Origin: IMCC26256 sp037146835 | Lineage (GTDB): Bacteria > Actinomycetota > Acidimicrobiia > IMCC26256 | Length of the DNA stretch: 64,000 bases | Reading direction: 5' to 3' | NCBI GenBank assembly: GCA_037146835.1 | Contig: JBAWWI010000001.1 | Span: 1 to 64,000 of the forward strand | Shown here: positions 34,258 to 43,048 of the stretch, piece after piece | Position numbering within the stretch: the first letter of the stretch is position 1 | Layout of the letters: the number at the start of each line of letters is the position of its first letter | Notes under the pieces: model-generated | Told to the model about the DNA's origin: nothing | The model's database searches: none | The model's input: only the letters and a program-made list of their open reading frames with translations | Program-made: the position numbers and the translations under genes

Positions 34258-35754
34258 TTAAGGGAGAGGACTTCCCAGTCTCTCAATTAGGTCCAACGGA
34301 GTATCGCATGTGTTGAGTAACGCCTCGACATGATTTCTTGTTCCCTTTAGCGGATCCATCATCGGGACTCTCTGGAGAGATCCAGCGCCCACATCGAAGA
34401 CGATGCTGTCCCAGTTTGCAGCAATAATCGATTTGGGCCATCTGCGCAGGCACTCGCCCCGGAAGTATGCACGCGTATCGTCAGGGGGCCTAGAGATTGC
34501 TAGCTCGACCTCCTCCTCTGATAAGAGCCTCTCTACTTTGCCGGCTTGAACAAGGCGTTCGTAGAGGGATCTTTTGGGGCGAACATCGTGGTACTGAAGG
34601 TCAATTAGGGCCAGCTTTGGGTCGCTCCAACTGAGTCCGTCTCTGTCTTTGAACTGCTCTAGAAGGCAGAATTTTGTGACCCAATCCAATCTCCCGTCAA
34701 GGCTCAGAGGGTCGCCCTGTAGATCCGTTAAGACCTCCTCCCATCTCCTCAAAACTTCTTCTCCGACAATTGCGCCTCCGCAGTGCTCGAGCCCAGTGCG
34801 CTCTGCATATATTTTGGCGCTTGCCAAGAACTGCCATTGGATATCAATTGGCGTTGCGCTCCCTCCACTACGAAGTTCGAGTGGAGAAGCGCAGGTCAGA
34901 TCTCTAGAGACACTCCTCAGAGCTCGTACCGGCTCGTAAATAGAGAGGTCACTCTCGAGAGCGTTGTCCTCGATCATCGCTAGAACTATCGCAGTGGTCC
35001 CGACCTTTAAGAATGTGGACAGCTCGCAGAGGTTGGCGTCCCCAACGATCACATGGAGGCGGCGATACTGACTCGACATTGCATGAGGTTCATCGCGCGT
35101 ATTTACAATCGGCCGCCGAATAGTTGTCTCTAGCCCTACCTCTTCTTCAAAGAAATCAGAGCGTGCACTTATCTGGAAATCAACAGGATCACGGCCATGC
35201 TCTGCGCCAACCTTTCCAGCGCCGGTGAAAATCTGCCTCGTAACAAACCAGGGCAATAGCGTTTTAACGATGTCGCCGAACGCGCAATTCCGATCCATTA
35301 GGTAGTTCTCATGGCAGCCATAAGAATTGCCTTTGCCGTCAGAGTTGTTCTTATAGGTCACGATTTCACCCTCTGAACCGAGGGTGACTCCCGCCAACTC
35401 CATTGACGCAGCGATAATGCGCTCCCCTGCTTTATCTGCACGCAGGACGCTCATAGCGTCGGTGCACTCGGGGGTCGAGTATTCAGGATGGGCGTGGTCT
35501 ACGTAATACCTAGCACCGTTTGTGAGCACAGCATTGACGAGATGCGTCTCTACCTCAGGGGGGTTAGATGCATCTCGAGTGAAACCGCGCGCATCTCGCG
35601 CTGGAGTTTCGTCCTCGAAATCCCAGCCAACTTTCTTGTCGTCAACGTAGGCGTTGATGAGCAGAGATGAGGCAATTACAGGGTTGTCTTCGCCCCCTCC
35701 GCGCCGACTGACTCCGTACTCTGTCTCAATGCCACAGACTTTAGGAACGGCCAA
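34258..35754 (-). CDS. dop: depupylase Dop (Pup deamidase family)
   Basis: 498 aa from TTG 35754, with GGAG 4 nt upstream. It opens with PKVCGIETEYGVSRRG and has the longer loop after the first strand that distinguishes Dop from PafA. The catalytic YYVDHAHPEYSTPECTDA and the KNNSDGKGNSYGCHENY block are intact. Because Pup ends in Glu, Dop here most likely serves only to remove Pup from targets. It is a PafA paralogue, and the gene order arc-dop-pup-prcB-prcA-pafA is the standard one. Confidence 0.95.
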   Translation of the reverse strand: MAVPKVCGIETEYGVSRRGGGEDNPVIASSLLINAYVDDKKVGWDFEDETPARDARGFTRDASNPPEVETHLVNAVLTNGARYYVDHAHPEYSTPECTDAMSVLRADKAGERIIAASMELAGVTLGSEGEIVTYKNNSDGKGNSYGCHENYLMDRNCAFGDIVKTLLPWFVTRQIFTGAGKVGAEHGRDPVDFQISARSDFFEEEVGLETTIRRPIVNTRDEPHAMSSQYRRLHVIVGDANLCELSTFLKVGTTAIVLAMIEDNALESDLSIYEPVRALRSVSRDLTCASPLELRSGGSATPIDIQWQFLASAKIYAERTGLEHCGGAIVGEEVLRRWEEVLTDLQGDPLSLDGRLDWVTKFCLLEQFKDRDGLSWSDPKLALIDLQYHDVRPKRSLYERLVQAGKVERLLSEEEVELAISRPPDDTRAYFRGECLRRWPKSIIAANWDSIVFDVGAGSLQRVPMMDPLKGTRNHVEALLNTCDTPLDLIERLGSPLP

Positions 35755-35793
35755 ATCTCTCCACCCCCCGAAGCAGCGATGGGTTCAAGCTGA

Positions 35794-37551
35794 TCAGAGG
35801 TATTGACCAGTCGCTACTCGGTCGATCTGTCGACCGCCCTCGGCATCTGTGCCCTTAGTTAGGAGGGTCCGGACATAGACAATTCGCTCGCCTTTTTTGC
35901 CGGAGATCTTGGCCCAGTCATCTGGGTTAGTTGTATTCGGCAGGTCTTCATGCTCACGGAATTCTTGGCGAATGGAATCAACAAGATCCTGTGTGCCGAT
36001 ACCAGGTTCTCCGCCATCAATCTGTCTCTTGATTGATAGCTTTTTCGCACGACGGACAATGTTCTCAATCATGGCGCCAGATGAGAAGTCCTTAAAATAA
36101 AGGAGCTCCTTGTCGCCATTTTGGTAAGTAACCTCTAGAAAACGGTTCTCATCATCTACTGAGTACATTGTCTCGACTGCACGATTAATCATCGTGTCGA
36201 TGCATAGTTTTCGGTCGTTCTTCGCCCGCTTCAACTCTTCTGCAGACAACGGAAGGGCAGGAGTTAGGTACTGCAGAAAAATCTGTTTCGCTGACTGCTC
36301 GTTCGGGCGTTCGATCTTAATTTTGACGTCGAGGCGCCCGGGCCGCAGAATTGCAGGGTCAATGAGGTCCTCTCTGTTTGAGGCTCCGATCACGATTACG
36401 TTCCGTAGGCTCTCTACACCGTCGATTTCTGCGAGGAGTTGCGGAACGATTGTGGACTCAATGTCGGATGAAATTCCAGTACCGCGAGTTCGGAAGAGGG
36501 AGTCCATTTCGTCGAAGAACACGATTACAGGTACCCCTTCCTCAGACTTCTCGCGTGCTCTCTCGAAAATCAGTCGAATTTGGCGCTCTGTCTCACCGAC
36601 ATACTTATTGAGCAGTTCCGGTCCCTTGACGTTGAGAAAATACGACCGCGTGGATTCGTTGCCTGTCTTCTCGGCTACTCGCTTTGCGAGCGAATTGGCT
36701 ACTGCCTTTGCAATTAGCGTCTTGCCACAGCCCGGAGGGCCATAAAGGAGAATGCCTTTAGGGGCCTGCAACTCGTGCTCTGCGAAGAGATCGGCGTAGA
36801 GATATGGAAGCTCCACTGCGTCTTTGATCATCTCTATCTGCGAATCAAGGCCGCCGACATCGTCATAGGTGACATCTGGAACTTCTTCTAGGACCAGTTC
36901 CTCAACCTCTGGGCGCGGAATTCGCTCGACGAGAAGCCCGGATCTGCCCTCCATGAGGATGTGTTCGCCAGCCCGAATTTTGATACCGATTAGCTCCTCC
37001 GCAAGTTCGCAGACGCGCTCTTCGTCGGCTCTCCCAACGATTAGTGCCCTGCGCCCATCTGCGAGCAGCTCCTTGAAGATAACAACCTCTCCCTGGGTCT
37101 CAGGGCCGCGTGCGAGCACAACGCTCAAAGATTCATTCAGTACGATTTCTTGTCCTCTACGTAGTTCCACGGACTCGAGCTCTGGGTGAAGAGCGACGCG
37201 CATCTTGCGACCCGCGCTAAAAATATCGACTGTTCCATCTTCGTTCTTCCCTAGATACGTGCCATACGCAGAGGGAGGCATGGTTAGCTTCTCGACCTCT
37301 TCGCGTAACGCTGCGATGTGCTCGCGAGCTTCTCGAAGTGTCGCAGAGAGCCTTTCATTGTGAGAGACCGCCTGCGTTAACTGCCCCTTGGTCTCGAGCA
37401 TGCGCTCCTCTAGCGTCCTCACCCGTGCTGGGGCCTCAAGGAGTCTGCGCGTTAAGACAGCGGCCTCCTCTTCGAGGTGCTTAATCTCTGCCCGAAGCTC
37501 CTCGACCTGTGATGCGTATTCGGAGAGGCGCCGTTCGTGCTCGGTAGCCAC
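35794..37551 (-). CDS. arc: proteasome-associated AAA ATPase (Arc/Mpa)
   Basis: 585 aa. Residues 1-90 form a coiled coil that captures Pup. Two OB folds follow, about 95-210. The AAA domain has Walker A GPPGCGKT at 271-278 and Walker B VIVFFDEMD at 342-350. The C-terminus ends GQYL, with the penultimate Tyr used to dock on the 20S alpha ring. It unfolds pupylated proteins and feeds them into the proteasome. The start is GTG 37551, with GGAG about 7 nt before it. It is the first gene of the locus and divergent from the ferredoxin gene. Confidence 0.97.
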   Translation of the reverse strand: MATEHERRLSEYASQVEELRAEIKHLEEEAAVLTRRLLEAPARVRTLEERMLETKGQLTQAVSHNERLSATLREAREHIAALREEVEKLTMPPSAYGTYLGKNEDGTVDIFSAGRKMRVALHPELESVELRRGQEIVLNESLSVVLARGPETQGEVVIFKELLADGRRALIVGRADEERVCELAEELIGIKIRAGEHILMEGRSGLLVERIPRPEVEELVLEEVPDVTYDDVGGLDSQIEMIKDAVELPYLYADLFAEHELQAPKGILLYGPPGCGKTLIAKAVANSLAKRVAEKTGNESTRSYFLNVKGPELLNKYVGETERQIRLIFERAREKSEEGVPVIVFFDEMDSLFRTRGTGISSDIESTIVPQLLAEIDGVESLRNVIVIGASNREDLIDPAILRPGRLDVKIKIERPNEQSAKQIFLQYLTPALPLSAEELKRAKNDRKLCIDTMINRAVETMYSVDDENRFLEVTYQNGDKELLYFKDFSSGAMIENIVRRAKKLSIKRQIDGGEPGIGTQDLVDSIRQEFREHEDLPNTTNPDDWAKISGKKGERIVYVRTLLTKGTDAEGGRQIDRVATGQYL

Positions 37552-37610
37552 GTTTCACTCCAGATCTCGATGGTCAGTTATTCATTATGAGGGTCCCACC
37601 GGTCTCCCGG

Positions 37611-37630
37611 GGGTGTCACATATGTCACCC
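37611..37630. promoter_or_regulatory. 20-bp imperfect dyad in the arc-ferredoxin divergent region
   Basis: GGGTGTCACATATGTCACCC is symmetric at 8 of 10 pairs with five perfect outer pairs. It lies 60 bp before arc and about 125 bp before the ferredoxin ATG, a typical operator position for a dimeric regulator. No known box matched. Confidence 0.4.
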
Positions 37631-37754
37631 TAGCCACGATACGGAGCCACAATGCCGTATGCACCGCTATTCTGCGTCTACGATTATCGGGTAGGTAAGT
37701 CCCAAAACTATGTCGAACCGGGTGCTAGCCCGGAGAATGATCGAAGGAGCAAAA

Positions 37755-37985
37755 ATGAAGGTGTGGATTGACCAAGACCTGTGCACCGGAGATGGCCTCT
37801 GCGAAGAGATTGCCCCTGCAGTCTTTGCACTACTTGACGATGGTTTGGCATACGTCAAAGAGGGCGACAAGATTTTCAATGAGCCTGGAGGCGCCGAAGG
37901 GCTTGCCAATGTTCCAGATGCCATGCTTGAGGCTGTAATTGAGTCTGCTGACGAGTGCCCTGGTGAGTGCATCTTCATCGAGTAA
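37755..37985 (+). CDS. small low-potential ferredoxin with CxxDxxC motif
   Basis: 76 aa from ATG 37755 (AAGGAG 5 nt upstream). The cluster motif is C10-TG-D13-GL-C16 with C68 in ECPGEC. The middle ligand position is Asp, as in Pyrococcus furiosus ferredoxin, where an Asp completes a [4Fe-4S] cluster that converts easily to [3Fe-4S]. An extra C72 follows C68 by CPGEC. Such ferredoxins often serve cytochrome P450s or other reductases in actinobacteria. A ferredoxin gene is often found near arc in this phylum, but a link to proteolysis is unproven. Confidence 0.88.
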   Translation: MKVWIDQDLCTGDGLCEEIAPAVFALLDDGLAYVKEGDKIFNEPGGAEGLANVPDAMLEAVIESADECPGECIFIE

Positions 37986-38017
37986 ATCTCGAGCACGAAT
38001 TATTTAATCTCTCAGTT

Positions 38018-38044
38018 GGAGGGGGCCTTTTTGAGGTCCCCTCC
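38018..38044 (+). terminator. hairpin after the ferredoxin gene
   Basis: An 11-bp stem (GGAGGGGGCCT with AGGTCCCCTCC, one G-U pair) encloses a TTTTG loop 33 nt after the stop. It is very GC-rich and stable. There is no downstream U-tract, but the position fits termination. Confidence 0.6.
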
Positions 38045-38458
38045 ATCCATTTCTCCAGCCATTTCTGGCATCGATTCGTTAATTTGTAGCTATTTTAGCT
38101 CCGCATCAGATAGGTCTACCTGCCTTAAACGCCTCAATCGCTGCCTGTCGGCGTGGCTTGTGCATCAGCGGATGAGATTTCGCATATTTTGATGCTGGTA
38201 GCATCTAAGGGTCAGCGCTCAACTTGTTATCAAGTTGTGCTCGCAATTGGTTCTGTTATTGGTTCTGTTATTGGCTCTGTTATTGGCTCTATCTATTGGC
38301 GTACTGGAGGTGAGGCTCGTGAAATCTGGTGAACCCCCGAGTACCTATCCCCGTGCCTCCTCAAGTAGGCCCTCTCTTTAGAGGCGTCAAATTTCAGGTG
38401 CGGTATTTAATTAGCCACCCGTAGCCGCCGATTCTGGCCGCCGAACTGGGAGCCCCGC
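38045..38458 (+). promoter_or_regulatory. 414-bp leader before the mgtE-like gene with dyads and repeats
   Basis: No gene is seen. The leader holds AGCTA-TTT-TAGCT (38088-38100), GATGCT-GGT-AGCATC (38191-38205) and CAACTTG-TTAT-CAAGTTG (38220-38237). An array of 12-bp repeats is followed by AGGTGAGGCTC at 38308-38318, which equals part of the 5' strand of the M-box magnesium riboswitch consensus. A CCTCT-CTTT-AGAGG hairpin lies just after. The rest of the M-box core was not recognised, so a riboswitch is only a possibility. Confidence 0.4.
38246..38290 (+). repeat. 12-bp tandem repeat, about 3.75 copies
   Basis: The unit ATTGGTTCTGTT occurs twice exactly, then as ATTGGCTCTGTT and a partial copy. 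It is noncoding and could change length by slippage, which would alter the leader RNA. Confidence 0.9.
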
Positions 38459-39799
38459 ATGGCCCTACGCCCATCGTTTCGAGCTAATGGCGCTATTAAG
38501 CGCCGTCAGGAACGAAGAACAAAACGGATTCTCGCTAACCGCACCGTCGCAGAGGCGCTTGTCTCTGTCGCAGGTCTGGTTGGACGCGCCGTAACGACAA
38601 TCGGCGATGTCGAGGTTGGGCGCATCTCCGATGTGGTGGTTCGCTGGTCTGGAGATGGGTACCCACCGGTTACAGGACTTGTAGTGAAGGTTGGCCGCAG
38701 ACGAGCTTATGTTCCTATTGAGCAGGTCCTTTCAGTAACCCATGACGGAGCACGCCTTAAATCAGCGAGAATGGATCTTCGAGATTTCAATCGTAGAGAC
38801 GACGAAGTCTCACTGAGCGCTGATGTAGTTGATCACCAACTTGTAGATATCGATGGGGTCCGAGTTGTGCGCGCATCTGACCTTTATTTGGCCTTGGTCG
38901 GCGAAGAAATACGACTCGTTGGTGTGGATGTTGGGTTCGCTACGCTCCTTCGGCGACTCGGCCCCGCAAATCGTCGAACACGCCCAACCCCCGATCGAGT
39001 CATCGACTGGGCAGCGGTGCAGCCATTTGGAACGGGTGACGGACCTATGCGCCTTGCATCGCCCAACCAAGCGTTAAAGCGACTGCGCCCTGCGGAACTC
39101 GCAGACCTACTAGAGGAGCTCGGTCGCGACGAAAGGCAAGAGCTCCTCCGCGCCCTAGATCCTGAAGCTGCCGCCGATGCTCTCGAGGAGATGGAGCCGG
39201 GCGAACTTCGCGAACTCTTGCGCGAGATGACACCGGAGGACGCAGCAGCGCTCTTGATCGAGATGGAGCCCGACGAGGCGGTCGATGCACTTAGAGAATT
39301 TGAGGATGAAGAAGTTGACGCATTGATTGCTGTGATGCCGCGAGAGAACGCTGCTCTGCTTGCACAGCTGCTCGGCTATGACGAAGAATCTGCCGGTGGA
39401 GTAATGACCACAAACCTGATACTCGTGCGCCCAGATATGACGGTCGGAGAGGTCCGCCGCATTCTTCGGTCTGAGGCGGAGCACCAGGCTGATGTCGATG
39501 CCGTCATCATCGTCGACGCAGATGGCCGCCTAATTCATGACATTGGATTGTTTGAGCTTCTAGTCGCAGCGAAAGAGGACTCGGTCGGCTCGCTAGATGG
39601 AGGACCAGAACCGGTTACCGTCTCGCCTGAGACATCGGTGGCTCTAGTTGTAGAGCAATTTATTGAGTCTCGTGGATCCTCCGTTGTTGTTGTGGACTCC
39701 GAGAACCGTCCTATAGGACGAATCCTCGCAGATGATCTTGTCGATGCGCTTGTACCCGAGCGAGGCAAACTGCGCTTTCCAAGGTTCTTGGTCGGCTGA
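38459..39799 (+). CDS. PRC-barrel / MgtE N-domain / CBS protein without a membrane domain
   Basis: 446 aa. Residues about 40-110 form a PRC-barrel (VGRAVTTIGDVEVGRISDVVVRW, split for reading). Residues 205-310 form the MgtE N domain of short Leu/Glu repeats (LDPEAAADALEEMEPGEL), and LLGYDEESAGGVMTT leads into a pair of CBS domains (about 320-435). In MgtE these cytosolic parts bind Mg2+ and close the channel. Here the protein stops where the plug helix and transmembrane part would start. It therefore looks like a free Mg2+ sensor. Its stop overlaps the start of the NRAMP-like transporter by one base (TGATG), so the pair is coupled. GGGAG 6 nt before the ATG supports the start. Confidence 0.88.
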   Translation: MALRPSFRANGAIKRRQERRTKRILANRTVAEALVSVAGLVGRAVTTIGDVEVGRISDVVVRWSGDGYPPVTGLVVKVGRRRAYVPIEQVLSVTHDGARLKSARMDLRDFNRRDDEVSLSADVVDHQLVDIDGVRVVRASDLYLALVGEEIRLVGVDVGFATLLRRLGPANRRTRPTPDRVIDWAAVQPFGTGDGPMRLASPNQALKRLRPAELADLLEELGRDERQELLRALDPEAAADALEEMEPGELRELLREMTPEDAAALLIEMEPDEAVDALREFEDEEVDALIAVMPRENAALLAQLLGYDEESAGGVMTTNLILVRPDMTVGEVRRILRSEAEHQADVDAVIIVDADGRLIHDIGLFELLVAAKEDSVGSLDGGPEPVTVSPETSVALVVEQFIESRGSSVVVVDSENRPIGRILADDLVDALVPERGKLRFPRFLVG

Positions 39800-41067
39800 T
39801 GAAGAACGCAACCGCTAATAAGCCGCGACGTCTGGGCCGGTGGGGCCGCCCCGCTGCAATTTTTGCAATTCTTGGCCCTGGGCTCATAGCGGCCAATGCT
39901 GGTAATGACTCGGGAGGAATCGCCACCTACTCGTCCGCTGGTGCGCAGTTTGCCTATAAGCCATTATTTCTGGCCGTAGTAATCACGCTAATGCTCATCG
40001 TTGTTCAAGAGATGGCCGCTCGTGTTGGCACTTTCGGAGGCGGTGGCATCATGGCTCTAGTTCGGGAGCAATTCAGTCTCCGAATTGGTGCATTCGCCGT
40101 CTTCTGTATCTTGGTCGCGAACCTCGGTCTTGTTGTCTCTGAGTTTGCAGGGATCGGTGCCGCTCTTGAACTATTCGGTGTCAGTCGTTACATATCAGTG
40201 CCGATTTCAGCGCTTATCTTGATTGGTGTTGTTGTATTCGGGTCCTATCGTTGGGCTGAGCGAATTTTCCTAACATTCGCGCTCGCATTTCTCGCGTATC
40301 CGTTCGCAATGATTCTCTCGCACCCGAATTGGAGCGAGGTTGTATCGAATGCAGTCATTCCACATTTTGTTGGGAGCAAAGCGTTCTTGCTAATGGCTGT
40401 TGCACTAGTTGGCACAACCATCACGCCGTATATGCAGCTCTATCAAGCAGCTGCTGTTGCCGATAGCGGTGCAGGTCCAGAGGATTACCCTCGTGTACGC
40501 ACCGACGCTGTCGGCGGAGCAATCATCGCTGGCCTCATATTTATCTGCATTTTGATAGCAACAGCTGCAACCATTGGCGGCACCGGACCTCTGCATTCAG
40601 CGGCTCAGGCCGCAAAGGCTCTTGAACCTGTTGCAGGGGCTGGGGCCGAGGTGCTATTTGGTATCGGGCTCCTAGGTGCCTCAGCATTAGCAGCAGCGGT
40701 TGTTCCACTCTCGACGGCGTATGGACTCGCAGAGGCTGTTGGCGCCGAGCGCTCAGTCTCGAGGCGTTTCTCAGAGGCGCCGTTGTTTCTTGGGCTATTT
40801 GCAGCGCAGGTAGTAATCGGCGCGTTGGTCGCTCTAATTCCGGTGAACCTCTTCGCGTTGCTAATTGGAATGCAAATATTGAACGGACTAATTACGCCGA
40901 TCATTCTTGGTTTCCTCTACGTATTATCTAATCGTCGATCTGTTGTAGGCGACGCAATTAGTTCGCCTATGAACAAAGCTATCTCTCTGCTTTGTGTCGG
41001 GGTTGTTTCGACGCTAGCTGTAGTCGTAGTTGGTGTGACCGTCGGTGGATGGTTCGGGATCGTATAG
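39799..41067 (+). CDS. NRAMP-related divalent metal transporter with altered metal-site motifs
   Basis: 422 aa with about eleven transmembrane segments and a GPGLIAANAGNDSGGIATYSSAGA first helix. In Mn/Fe NRAMPs this helix has the DPGN metal motif. Here it reads NDSGG. TM6 normally has MPH, where Met gives transition-metal selectivity. Here it reads TTITPYMQLYQ. Both changes suggest a different ion, and NRAMP-related Mg2+ transporters lacking the Met are known. Coupling to a cytosolic MgtE-type sensor supports Mg2+. The ion is inferred, not shown. Confidence 0.82.
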   Translation: MKNATANKPRRLGRWGRPAAIFAILGPGLIAANAGNDSGGIATYSSAGAQFAYKPLFLAVVITLMLIVVQEMAARVGTFGGGGIMALVREQFSLRIGAFAVFCILVANLGLVVSEFAGIGAALELFGVSRYISVPISALILIGVVVFGSYRWAERIFLTFALAFLAYPFAMILSHPNWSEVVSNAVIPHFVGSKAFLLMAVALVGTTITPYMQLYQAAAVADSGAGPEDYPRVRTDAVGGAIIAGLIFICILIATAATIGGTGPLHSAAQAAKALEPVAGAGAEVLFGIGLLGASALAAAVVPLSTAYGLAEAVGAERSVSRRFSEAPLFLGLFAAQVVIGALVALIPVNLFALLIGMQILNGLITPIILGFLYVLSNRRSVVGDAISSPMNKAISLLCVGVVSTLAVVVVGVTVGGWFGIV

Positions 41068-41076
41068 CGACTGTCG

Positions 41077-42267
41077 CTAGTTCTTGAGGCATTTTCCAGT
41101 ACTTACGGTGCCGGGACTTACCGTTTTAAGCACCTCACGAATTTCACTTGGATCGAGTGCATAACTCGTATGTGGCAGTTGCGGGTCTACAGCAAATGAC
41201 AACCCTACGAATTGACCAGATTGTGAAATCACTGGTCCACCGGAATCTCCAGGAACGAGGTCGGCTGCCAGAATTAAGACCTTCCTAGACCAGTTACCTT
41301 TCCCGTATAGGTCAGCACCAGTTGCCTTAATCTGATCGACTATGCGACCACCCTCGACCCTAAGTTCACGCCCGCCTGGATACCCGAATATGGCCACCGT
41401 TGATTTTGTTATGGGTGTTGAGATATGCAATGGCTTGATATTCAAATTCTTAATACGCAGCACTGCGATGTCGCGCCTAGGGTCAAACGCCACGACATCG
41501 GCCCTGCGCCGGAACTCCCCATTGCTAACAGAGGTTGTTGCGCTCTCCCCTGCAATTACGTGAGCATTTGTCACCACAAGATTCTTGGCGATGACTACCC
41601 CCGTACCGTCTTGAATCAACGTGCATGCACGGCCCTCCACTCGCAACGTTGCTGCTGAAACATCATCAACGACAGATTGACTTAGCGTTGGTGCCTTCGG
41701 TGGGTTGACGCCCTGCGCTGCGCCTTGCTCAGCATTTGGAGGACCGTTTGGAGTTGCTAGCTCATTGTCCTTCGCTTGGCGGAAGGTCTCGGCAGCCTCA
41801 GAGATTGCCGAAGGAATGCGCGGACCGTGCTCTTCAAGCATTTTTAGAATCCCCGATTCCTTTGAAATCTCCACAGGCCAATAACGCGTGGCTGTTACAA
41901 CTGGCGTCAAAGACCAGGTGACGAACGCGATAGTTGCGACGCCTGCAAGAGCCCCAAGAGTCCGGTCGAAGGGGATAAAACGTGTCCTAGCGGCATTATT
42001 TGAGCTTCGCAGCGCTCTAGTTAACGCACCTAAGAGAAACGCGCCTAAGAAAGAACAGATAAATACTGTTGCAAAAGGTGCAGCGAAGGCTGTGGTGTCG
42101 CTGCCATTCGCGAACCTGTCTGCAATCGATGGCATCAGCGCAGTTGCCAATACCCCGCCGAGAAAAACTCCCAACCAAACTGCGAAGTGGCGAAAGAACC
42201 CAAGTCGAGACCCAGCCATCGCAGCCAATATGGCTGCGCAAATAAGCGCTAAGTCGAGTGCGTTCAC
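41077..42267 (-). CDS. marP: membrane serine protease MarP-like (CvpA plus trypsin-like domain)
   Basis: 396 aa. Four N-terminal transmembrane helices form a CvpA-like domain (1-125), followed by a linker and a chymotrypsin-like domain. The triad is H236 (VVTNAHVIAG), D266 (RRDIAVL) and S342 (GDSGGPV). C215 and C393 lie close to the positions of the disulfide that activates MarP of M. tuberculosis (C214-C395). MarP is needed there for acid and oxidative resistance. It overlaps trmI by 4 nt. Confidence 0.92.
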   Translation of the reverse strand: MNALDLALICAAILAAMAGSRLGFFRHFAVWLGVFLGGVLATALMPSIADRFANGSDTTAFAAPFATVFICSFLGAFLLGALTRALRSSNNAARTRFIPFDRTLGALAGVATIAFVTWSLTPVVTATRYWPVEISKESGILKMLEEHGPRIPSAISEAAETFRQAKDNELATPNGPPNAEQGAAQGVNPPKAPTLSQSVVDDVSAATLRVEGRACTLIQDGTGVVIAKNLVVTNAHVIAGESATTSVSNGEFRRRADVVAFDPRRDIAVLRIKNLNIKPLHISTPITKSTVAIFGYPGGRELRVEGGRIVDQIKATGADLYGKGNWSRKVLILAADLVPGDSGGPVISQSGQFVGLSFAVDPQLPHTSYALDPSEIREVLKTVSPGTVSTGKCLKN

Positions 42268-43046
42268 TCAATCGGCGCTAATAGACGCGCATGTGTAAGG
42301 AATCCTGTGTGCGCAACCATACGGTGGTCGGGTCGAATCGACTGCCCCTCAACATGCCACGTTCGGTGAAGAACCTCTAGAGACTCCAACATCCCAAAGG
42401 CAGAGTCTTCAAGCCGCTCTCTCAGTAGCCCTACTTGGCCGATAGTCGGTAAGTAGGAGAGCAAAATTCCACCAGGGCTCAAACACTGCTCTGCATGCTC
42501 CACTACACGCCAAGGCTCAGGAAGATCTAGAACAATCCGATCGATTCCTTCAGCCGGTATGCCTTCATAAATATCACGCACCTCAATCTCCAAAGGAATG
42601 TCCGTACCGAGGAACCCCTCAACGTTCTTTCGCGCTGTAGCGGCGAAGTCTTCTCGAATCTCGTAACCAAGCACGCTCCCGGCCGCACCTACTGCTCGCA
42701 GGAGGGTCATTGTTAGCGCACCAGATCCAACCCCCGACTCAAGGACACGCGCTCCTGGAAAGATATCTGCGAGCATAAGAATTGGCCCTAGATCTTTTGG
42801 ATAAATGACCTGAGCGCCTCGTGGCATCTTCAAGATGTACTCAGAGAGAGTGGGCCTGAATGCGGTCAGCTTGGAGCCGCGTGTGGTGCGAGCAACTGTG
42901 CCCTCAGGCTTCCCGATGAGCAGTGAGTGAGGCAGCACACCAGTATGAGTATGGAACTCGCCCTCAGCGCTCAATGTGAGCATGTGCCTACGGCGCTTAT
43001 TGTCCTCGAGGAGGATTGTGTCTCCTATAGCTAATGGACGAGCCAT
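42264..43046 (-). CDS. trmI: tRNA (adenine-58-N1)-methyltransferase
   Basis: 260 aa. An N-terminal small beta domain (IGDTILLEDNKRRRHMLTL) is followed by a Rossmann fold with SAM motif I ARVLESGVGSGALTM and the substrate motif LDLPEPW. TrmI methylates A58 in the tRNA T loop as a tetramer. AAAGGA at the end of ttuA lies 7-8 nt before the ATG. In M. tuberculosis the homologue Rv2118c also lies near the proteasome genes. Followed by marP. Confidence 0.95.
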   Translation of the reverse strand: MARPLAIGDTILLEDNKRRRHMLTLSAEGEFHTHTGVLPHSLLIGKPEGTVARTTRGSKLTAFRPTLSEYILKMPRGAQVIYPKDLGPILMLADIFPGARVLESGVGSGALTMTLLRAVGAAGSVLGYEIREDFAATARKNVEGFLGTDIPLEIEVRDIYEGIPAEGIDRIVLDLPEPWRVVEHAEQCLSPGGILLSYLPTIGQVGLLRERLEDSAFGMLESLEVLHRTWHVEGQSIRPDHRMVAHTGFLTHARLLAPIE

Positions 43047-43048
43047 TA

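Noticed and set aside
38246..38290. CRISPR-like repeats
   Set aside because: Units are 12 bp, directly adjacent and without spacers; it is a simple tandem repeat.
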